Positions 7,352 to 12,044 of a stretch of 12,044 bases of DNA are shown here, piece by piece. The translations under genes and the position numbers were made by a program. Source of the DNA: Syntrophaceae bacterium (GTDB lineage: Bacteria > Desulfobacterota > Syntrophia > Syntrophales > UBA2185); NCBI GenBank assembly GCA_003508565.1, contig DNUI01000276.1, positions 1-12,044 of the forward strand, given 5' to 3'. The notes beneath the pieces are model-generated. The model was not told the DNA's origin, did no database searches, and saw only the letters and a program-made list of their open reading frames with translations. Within the stretch, counting starts at the first letter, position 1. Every line of letters starts with the position of its first letter.

Positions 7352-8628
7352 TAATCATATCTCAGGGCCTCCGCAGGGTCTAGTTTGGAAGCCCTTCGGG
7401 ACGGGTAAATGGTTGATAGGAAACATATCAGCATGGTACCCACAATGATGATGAGGACATCGATGTAATTGACCTGGGAAGGCAACTGGCTCAGATAATA
7501 GACATCTCCGGGCAGTATTTTAAAGCCGAAAAGATTTTCTATAAATACAGAAATCTTTTCCAGGTTGAAAGCGACAGACAGGCCTCCAAGACATCCAAGA
7601 AGGGTACCAATCACGCCAATCGTCATCCCCTGGTAAATGAAAATTTTCATGACGCTTTCCGAAGTAGCCCCCATGGTTTTCAAAATGGCAATGTCCTTGT
7701 TCTTCTCCATGACGATCATAATCAGCGTGCATATTATGTTGAATGCCGCAACGAGAACAATGAGGCTGAGGATGATAAACATGACCCTTTTCTCAAGCTT
7801 CAGGGCGGCGAAAAGGTTTTTGTTCATTTCCATCCAGTGTCTTGCCCAAAAGGGAAATCCAAGTTTTCTCTCTACAGATTTCGCGATGACATTCGCCTTA
7901 TAGATATCGTTTACTTTGATCTCCAGGCCGGTCACGTCTTCTCCCAGATTTAGAAACTCCTGGCAGTCTTTCAGGGATATGTACGCCAAAGTTGAATCAT
8001 ACTCATAAAATCCGGAATCAAAAATGCCGACTACGATAAACTTTTTCATTCTGGGAACCATGCCCATAGGGGTAGAGATTCCCATGGGGGATATGATGCT
8101 CACGGGCTCGAAAAGAAAAAGTCCCATGTTCTTCGCCAGTTCTTTGCCGATTACAATTCCTGGAAGTGTGGAGGCATCCTTGTCGAGCCCGGGAATTTCA
8201 CGATGTGTATCTGAAAGATAATGGATGTTGCCCTCCTGCATCTTTCCCAGGTTGATAACATTAAGGGCAGAGTCTACCGACATTCCCCGCAAGACTACAC
8301 CGCTTGTATGATTTCCATTTTTCAGCATGGCCTGACTGTATATGAATGGTGTGGCGGCGACGACGCCGTCAACCTCCGTGATCTCCCTCATGACCTTTGT
8401 ATAATCCTTTATGGCGCCATTGTACTTCATCAGGACAATATGAGCATTGATCCCCAGAATCTTATTCCTGAGGTCAGTTTCAAAACCGTTCATTACTGCT
8501 AAGACAATGATGAGCGCGGCAACGCCTAAAAAAATGCCTGCTATGGATATAAAGGTGATAATGGAAACGAAGACCTGTTTTCGCTTAGCCCGTAGGTATC
8601 GGAGACTGATAAAAAGTTCGAAGGACAT
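7351..8628 (-). CDS. lolC: LolC/LolE-family lipoprotein-releasing permease
   Basis: A 425-residue inner-membrane protein with the FtsX/LolC layout. TM1 is at about 20-46, preceded by SLRYLRAKRKQVFVS, which is typical of LolC/E. A large periplasmic domain of the MacB/LolC type spans about 47-278. Three more TM segments follow at about 281-307, 327-354 and 387-407, and the protein ends YPSRRASKLDPAEALRYD, the family C-terminal motif. The cytoplasmic loop MEKNKDIAILKTMGATSESV (307-326) is the contact to the ATPase. It starts 8 bases after the lysS stop. Only one permease gene is present next to lolD, unlike the lolC-lolD-lolE set of E. coli, so the transporter may be a homodimer of this protein (LolF-like), unless a second gene lies elsewhere. 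I cannot separate LolC from LolE by sequence reading. Confidence 0.93.
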   Translation of the reverse strand: MSFELFISLRYLRAKRKQVFVSIITFISIAGIFLGVAALIIVLAVMNGFETDLRNKILGINAHIVLMKYNGAIKDYTKVMREITEVDGVVAATPFIYSQAMLKNGNHTSGVVLRGMSVDSALNVINLGKMQEGNIHYLSDTHREIPGLDKDASTLPGIVIGKELAKNMGLFLFEPVSIISPMGISTPMGMVPRMKKFIVVGIFDSGFYEYDSTLAYISLKDCQEFLNLGEDVTGLEIKVNDIYKANVIAKSVERKLGFPFWARHWMEMNKNLFAALKLEKRVMFIILSLIVLVAAFNIICTLIMIVMEKNKDIAILKTMGATSESVMKIFIYQGMTIGVIGTLLGCLGGLSVAFNLEKISVFIENLFGFKILPGDVYYLSQLPSQVNYIDVLIIIVGTMLICFLSTIYPSRRASKLDPAEALRYD

Positions 8629-8636
8629 GGCAGATT

Positions 8637-10118
8637 TTATTCTTCCCTGGTTCTTAAAAGAGGGAAAAGGATCACATCCCTTATAGAGGCAGAGTTTGTG
8701 AAGAGCATGACCAGCCTGTCAATACCGATTCCTTCTCCCGCGGTAGGCGGCATCCCATACTCAAGGGTCCGTATATAATCCTCATCCATTTCGTGAGCTT
8801 CATCATCTCCGGCTTCTCTTTCCTTGAGTTGCATCATGAACCGCTCCCGTTGATCGACGGGGTCGTTAAGTTCTGAAAAGGCGTTCGCAATTTCTTTTCC
8901 ATAAATATAAAGTTCAAATCGATCGGTTACCTCGGGGTGGAGAGGATTTTTTCTCGAAAGAGGTGATACCTCAATGGGATAATGCGTTATGAATGTAGGT
9001 TGAATGAGTTCTGACTCCACCTTTTCTTCGAATATAGCCATCATGACTTTGCCCGGGGATTCGTTGTCCTTGATGTTCAGCCCCAGATCTCTCGCGCTGG
9101 CTACCAACCTGGCAGGATCATCCACGACATCGCTTGATATCTTGCCGTATCTGATAATTGCATCTTTCAGAGTAATGCGCGGCCACGGCGGCGTCAGGTC
9201 AATTTCTGTTTCCTGATATGAAAATGTCAGGGAACCCAGAAGTTCTCGGGCAATAAAGGTAAACATTTCTTCTGTAATTACCATCAGATCATCATAGGTG
9301 GCGTACGCTTGATAAAATTCCAACATCGTAAATTCTGGGTTATGAATGGTGGAAATGCCTTCGTTCCGGAAATTTCTGTTTATTTCGTATACCCTTTCAA
9401 AACCTCCGGTAATCAATCTTTTCAGATACAGTTCCGGGGCAATCCTCAGGTAGAAATCCATGCCTAAGGCGTTATGATATGTCTTAAAAGGGCGCGCCAT
9501 GGCACCGCCCGCTTTGGGCTGCATCATAGGCGTTTCTACTTCGAGAAAATCGCGCTCTTCCAGAAAACTGCGTATAAGGTGAATAATTCTGCTCCGCTTT
9601 TGGAACACCTCCTTCACATGGGGGTTCACGATAAGATCAAGATGCCGCTGGCGGTATCTGGTTTCAATATCCGTGAGACCGTGCCATTTTTCCGGGAGAG
9701 GTCTCATGGCCTTTGACAAGAGCCTCAGTTCATCGGCGTCAATCGTAAGTTCATTTGTCCTGGTTCTGAATATTTTCCCGCCGACAAACAGTATATCCCC
9801 TATATCGAGTCTTTTAAACAAGGAATAGGTGGATTCCCCTACCTGATTCTTCCTTACAAAAGTCTGAATTCTTCCTGTCCTGTCCTGAAGCATGATAAAT
9901 GACCCTTTACCAAAGTCACGAACAGCCATCAATCTACCCGCGATCGTAAATCTCTCATCGATTGTGGCAAGGGCGTCATGGTCCAAATGGGAAAAACGGG
10001 AAATGAGTGACGCAGCAGTGTCCTTCACCCGGACGTCGTTTGGATACAATTCAATGCCGTCCGCCTTGAGGGATTCTATCTTTTCTTTTTTCTTTCTTAA
10101 GAGTTCGCTGTCTTCCAT
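8637..10118 (-). CDS. lysS: Lysyl-tRNA synthetase, class II
   Basis: A 493-residue protein, near the usual bacterial length (about 500). The N-terminal OB-fold anticodon-binding domain covers about 55-135 (FTIAGRLMAVRDFGKGSF, then LQDRTGRIQTFV). The linker KWHGLTDIETRYRQRHLDLI (144-163) is typical of LysRS. The catalytic class II domain shows motif 1 around FLEVETPMM (191-199), motif 2 FRNEGISTIHNPEFTMLEFY (250-269) and motif 3 GIGIDRLVML (463-472), which bind ATP and lysine. It charges tRNA-Lys in the cytoplasm. It is the first gene of the outer-membrane cluster, and lolC follows by 8 bases, so the lolCD-bamA genes are probably transcribed with it. The start at 10118 is the first Met and fits the family N-terminus; only a weak GGAC-type ribosome site precedes it. 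Confidence 0.97.
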   Translation of the reverse strand: MEDSELLRKKKEKIESLKADGIELYPNDVRVKDTAASLISRFSHLDHDALATIDERFTIAGRLMAVRDFGKGSFIMLQDRTGRIQTFVRKNQVGESTYSLFKRLDIGDILFVGGKIFRTRTNELTIDADELRLLSKAMRPLPEKWHGLTDIETRYRQRHLDLIVNPHVKEVFQKRSRIIHLIRSFLEERDFLEVETPMMQPKAGGAMARPFKTYHNALGMDFYLRIAPELYLKRLITGGFERVYEINRNFRNEGISTIHNPEFTMLEFYQAYATYDDLMVITEEMFTFIARELLGSLTFSYQETEIDLTPPWPRITLKDAIIRYGKISSDVVDDPARLVASARDLGLNIKDNESPGKVMMAIFEEKVESELIQPTFITHYPIEVSPLSRKNPLHPEVTDRFELYIYGKEIANAFSELNDPVDQRERFMMQLKEREAGDDEAHEMDEDYIRTLEYGMPPTAGEGIGIDRLVMLFTNSASIRDVILFPLLRTREE

Positions 10119-10152
10119 AATAAGTTTGTCCAGTTTATATAAATCGAATTTG

Positions 10153-10179
10153 ACTATATTTTTTTTAGGGATTAGTCAA
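10153..10179 (-). promoter_or_regulatory. Possible sigma-70 promoter for lysS and the outer-membrane operon
   Basis: On the minus strand TTGACT (10174-10179) and TATAGT (10153-10158) each match the consensus at five of six positions. The 15-base spacer, which includes an A8 tract, is short. A start near 10146 would give a leader of about 28 bases before lysS. The spacing lowers my confidence. Confidence 0.4.
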
Positions 10180-10401
10180 GCATGATTTGAACATTGCCGT
10201 TCTATTATGCAGAAATTGTCGGTGTCTCCGGGGGACAACACGTCCCTCAATCCCCCTGAATGGTCTTTTCCTTTAGGGGTTCTAAAGGAGCGACATCCTT
10301 TTTGAAATGCACGAAGGCTGTAGTGCCATTTAAGTCCACCCACGAGGGGCGGCATTCTGATAAACACGTGATGAGAATTGAATAAGATATAAGAAGAGAT
10401 A

Positions 10402-10462
10402 AAGGATTCTCAAGGTGCTTATGAGTTTATGGGGATACAAATACTTAACCCCTGAAATCCTT
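10402..10462 (-). other. Long-range stem just downstream of thiC
   Basis: AAGGATT (10402-10408) pairs with AATCCTT (10456-10462), enclosing an inner GGGG/CCCC pair (10431-10434 with 10449-10452). It starts 8 bases after the thiC stop on the minus strand and is followed there by the pyrimidine-rich TTATCTCTTCTT rather than a clean T-run. It may end or stabilise the thiC transcript. As an intrinsic terminator it is weak. Confidence 0.35.
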
Positions 10463-10470
10463 GGATCCTT

Positions 10471-11763
10471 TTATGATATTTTCTTATGACTACTCGATTT
10501 CCCCAGTTTGATGGCGCAAAACTCTCCGCACATGGTACAGCCTTCATCTTCTGCGCTTTTGCTCTTCTCAAGTAGTTTTTCTGTCTTTTCCGGATCAATG
10601 GAGACGTCTACCTGGCCTTGCCAGTTGAAATCCTTTCTGTATTTCGCCATCATGATGTCTTTCTTCATGGCGCCAGGGATTTCCTTCGCAATATCGGCAA
10701 TATGAGCAGCAATCTTAGAAGCTATGACGCCATCTCTTACGTCTTCAAGTGTAGGAAGTCGCAGGTGTTCCGAGGGTGTTACGTAGCAGAGAAAGTCTGC
10801 CCCTGCTGATCCGGCGATTGCCCCGCCGATTGCTGACGTGATGTGATCATAACCGGGAGCGATATCTGTCGGCAACGGCCCCAGGACATAGAAAGGTGCG
10901 CCATCACACAGGCTTTTTTGTAACTGTATATTTGCCTTGATCTCATTGATGGGTACGTGCCCGGGGCCTTCGATCATAACCTGCACCCCGAAATCTTTGG
11001 CTCTTTTTGCAAGTTCTCCAAGGAGAATAAGCTCCTGGACCTGTCCCCGGTCCGTGGCATCGGCGAGACACCCCGGCCTCAAGCCATCACCAAGGCTGAG
11101 AACCATATCGTAGCGCCTGGCGATTTCCAACAAGCGGTCATATTCTTCGTAGAGGGGATTTTCCCTGTCATTAAAAGAGATCCAGTTTCGCAGGATGGAA
11201 CCGCCCCTGCTCACAATGCCCACAATGCGCCCTTCCTCCTCTATGCAGGAAACACTTCTCCTGGTAACACCACAATGAACCGTGATGAAATCAACGCCGT
11301 CCTCGCCGTTTTCTTCGATAACCCGGAACATGTCTTCACCGGTCATCTCAACGATAGCTTTTTTCGCCTCAATCATATCGGCGGCAGCCTGATAAAGAGG
11401 AACTGTTCCCACGGGGATGGATGATACCTTGATGATTGCCTGTCTGATCTTCCTGATATCGCCGCCTGTGGATAGATCCATAATTGTATCTGCCCCTGCG
11501 GCGACAGAAATTTTCACCTTTTCGAGCTCCAAATCAAGATCCACGCGGTCCCTGGATGTCCCAATGTTGGCATTGATCTTTGTTCTGAGCCCCTTGCCTA
11601 TGGCAAGAGGTGCTATGACTGTGTGTTGTATATTACGGGTTACTACGATGGTGCCTTTTTCAATGCCCTCTCGAATGAATTCAGGAGATATCCCTTCCGC
11701 TTCGGCGCATCGTTTCATCTCTTCGGTGAGTATGCCTTTTCTTGCCGCATCTAATTGTGTCAT
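10471..11763 (-). CDS. thiC: ThiC, phosphomethylpyrimidine (HMP-P) synthase, radical SAM
   Basis: A 430-residue protein of the short ThiC type, without the N-terminal extension of the E. coli enzyme (about 630). It converts 5-aminoimidazole ribotide to the HMP-P pyrimidine of thiamin, using a 4Fe-4S cluster and S-adenosylmethionine. Conserved blocks are NANIGTSRD, MDLSTGGDIRKIR, FITVHCGVTRR, MIEGPGHVPINEI, LPTDIAPGYDHITSAIGG and YVTPSEHLRLP. The cluster motif is CTMCGEFC (Cys409, Cys412, Cys416), a CX2CX3C spacing, one residue shorter than the CX2CX4C of aerobic enzymes. I recall this shorter form in ThiC of anaerobes and archaea. The ATG has AGGAG (11774-11778) 10 bases upstream. A TPP riboswitch and terminator precede it, so it is repressed by thiamin pyrophosphate. 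That makes the paralogue BzaF (5-hydroxybenzimidazole synthase) unlikely. Confidence 0.96.
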   Translation of the reverse strand: MTQLDAARKGILTEEMKRCAEAEGISPEFIREGIEKGTIVVTRNIQHTVIAPLAIGKGLRTKINANIGTSRDRVDLDLELEKVKISVAAGADTIMDLSTGGDIRKIRQAIIKVSSIPVGTVPLYQAAADMIEAKKAIVEMTGEDMFRVIEENGEDGVDFITVHCGVTRRSVSCIEEEGRIVGIVSRGGSILRNWISFNDRENPLYEEYDRLLEIARRYDMVLSLGDGLRPGCLADATDRGQVQELILLGELAKRAKDFGVQVMIEGPGHVPINEIKANIQLQKSLCDGAPFYVLGPLPTDIAPGYDHITSAIGGAIAGSAGADFLCYVTPSEHLRLPTLEDVRDGVIASKIAAHIADIAKEIPGAMKKDIMMAKYRKDFNWQGQVDVSIDPEKTEKLLEKSKSAEDEGCTMCGEFCAIKLGKSSSHKKIS

Positions 11764-11795
11764 TGTAAAAACGCTCCTGCAAATGTCGAATTATG

Positions 11796-11840
11796 AATAA
11801 AATATGGGGCATACCCTTTTGCCTCCAAAGATATGCCCCA
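11796..11840 (-). terminator. Likely intrinsic terminator in the thiC leader (riboswitch expression platform)
   Basis: On the minus strand TGGGGCATA (11832-11840) pairs perfectly with TATGCCCCA (11805-11813). Inner TCTTT and AAGGG can extend the stem around a GGAGGCAA-like loop. TATTTTATT follows at once (11796-11804), a U-rich but imperfect tail. It lies between the TPP aptamer and the thiC ribosome site, so transcription attenuation is the natural reading. The segment GCATA in its first arm could pair instead with TATGC (11929-11933) at the 5' edge of the aptamer, a possible antiterminator. Confidence 0.7.
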
Positions 11841-11857
11841 AAAGAAATTCGTCACAG

Positions 11858-11933
11858 ATTCAGTTTCCTCCGCTGGCATTACCCAGATCAGGTTCAAAGG
11901 GTATCTTCTCAGCCTGGTCGGCACCCCTGCATA
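11858..11933 (-). ncRNA. TPP riboswitch (THI element) controlling thiC
   Basis: Reading the minus strand, the canonical THI element blocks occur in order: GGGGTGCC, a short P3 region, GGCTGAGA, ATACCCTTTGAACCTGATC, then TGGGTAATGCCAGCGGAGG. CTGAGA and CCTGATC form the TPP-binding core; GGGTGCC and AATGCCAGCG complete the P2/P4/P5 scaffold. P3 is unusually short, with only GACCA between GGGGTGCC and GGCTGAGA. A short CAG/CTG closes P1 (11927-11929 with 11861-11863). The element lies about 95 bases before thiC and would shut off thiC when TPP is plentiful. Confidence 0.97.
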
Positions 11934-11950
11934 GTTCCTATATAACATTA

Positions 11951-11979
11951 TTTCTACTTTAATTTTTTTATAAAATCAA
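11951..11979 (-). promoter_or_regulatory. Possible promoter of the thiC leader
   Basis: TTGATT (11974-11979) and TAGAAA (11951-11956) on the minus strand match consensus at four of six positions each, with the ideal 17-base spacer in an AT-rich stretch. Transcription would begin near 11944, just before the riboswitch, which is the expected layout. Confidence 0.4.
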
Positions 11980-12044
11980 GTACAAATTCGTAATCCCCAA
12001 TTTGAGATTGCCAAGGCCTGTAAAGTTTTGTATGATCCTGAAAC
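11954..12044 (-). CDS. Possible 3' end of an unidentified gene (partial)
   Basis: The minus-strand frame beginning at 12043 is open for 29 codons and stops with TAG (11954-11956). Its end reads GDYEFVLDFIKKLK, which looks like an ordinary protein C-terminus with an amphipathic helix. I do not recognise the family. The stop overlaps the proposed thiC promoter and lies 20 bases before the riboswitch. Another frame is also open here, so the call is weak. Confidence 0.35.
   Translation of the reverse strand, partial: FQDHTKLYRPWQSQIGDYEFVLDFIKKLK

Larger units (their letters stand above)
10119..10470. other. Non-coding gap between thiC and lysS with clustered hairpins
   Basis: I see no convincing gene in these 352 bases. 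A 63-codon minus-strand frame (10176-10367) has no ribosome site, no recognisable domain, and is crossed by the hairpins. Going up in coordinate there are: GGGAC/GTCCC (10232-10236 with 10242-10246), which competes with GGGGGA/TCCCCC (10230-10235 with 10251-10256); a perfect 8-bp stem TCCTTTAG/CTAAAGGA with a 5-base loop (10269-10289); an 8-bp stem with one bulge, AAATGCAC/GTGCCATTT (10305-10331); and a larger structure near the thiC end. The lysS promoter candidate lies at the low end. This could be an upstream leader, a small RNA, or a decayed palindromic repeat. Confidence 0.6.

Noticed and set aside
10340..10352. GGGTGGAC on the minus strand upstream of lysS, reminiscent of a T-box core
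   Set aside because: The rest of the T-box sequence (NACCGCG) and a following terminator with T-run are missing.
10176..10367. A 63-codon minus-strand frame in the thiC-lysS gap
   Set aside because: No ribosome site, no recognisable domain, and it is built across several hairpins; a chance frame is more likely.
10471..11763. BzaF (5-hydroxybenzimidazole synthase) instead of ThiC
   Set aside because: A TPP riboswitch directly upstream ties the gene to thiamin; no cobalamin genes or cobalamin riboswitch are next to it.

Overview
The window looks like a chromosomal segment of a Gram-negative bacterium with lipopolysaccharide. It is most likely a deltaproteobacterium (Desulfobacterota, Syntrophales/Geobacter-like). 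This rests on the gene order lysS-lolC/E-lolD-bamA-skp-lpxD-lpxA, the moderate GC content and the short ThiC with a CX2CX3C motif; it is inferred from family knowledge, not from a database search. Every gene I can support lies on the minus strand, so the window reads from right to left.

Right end (about 12044 to 10471): a possible 3' end of an unidentified gene is followed by a clear TPP riboswitch, a rho-independent-type hairpin as its likely expression platform, and thiC (HMP-phosphate synthase, thiamin biosynthesis). A 352-base non-coding stretch (10119-10470) follows. It holds several hairpins and a possible promoter for lysS.

Middle (10118 to 4039): lysS (lysyl-tRNA synthetase), one lolC/E-type permease and lolD (lipoprotein release from the inner membrane), then bamA (outer-membrane beta-barrel insertion). 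Gaps are tiny or genes overlap. The BamA protein carries an extra domain between signal peptide and POTRA 1 that resembles the TolB-N/CsgG/FlgO type.

Left (4038 to 1): after a 208-base gap with a possible internal promoter come skp/ompH (periplasmic chaperone), lpxD, lpxA, a Gfo/Idh/MocA dehydrogenase and the first 174 codons of a DegT/DnrJ/EryC1 aminotransferase. The last four reading frames overlap by 1, 1 and 4 bases. The dehydrogenase-aminotransferase pair directly after lpxA matches the GnnA-GnnB pathway, which turns UDP-GlcNAc into UDP-GlcNAc3N. LpxA and LpxD would then build a lipid A with amide-linked acyl chains on 2,3-diamino-2,3-dideoxyglucose. fabZ, which commonly sits between lpxD and lpxA, is absent.

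Taken together, the main cluster is an outer-membrane biogenesis operon: lipoprotein export (Lol), porin assembly (Bam, Skp) and lipid A synthesis (Lpx, Gnn). The points of most interest are the predicted GlcN3N lipid A, the N-terminally extended BamA, and the hairpin-rich gap before lysS. I see no mobile element, CRISPR array, tRNA or rRNA.
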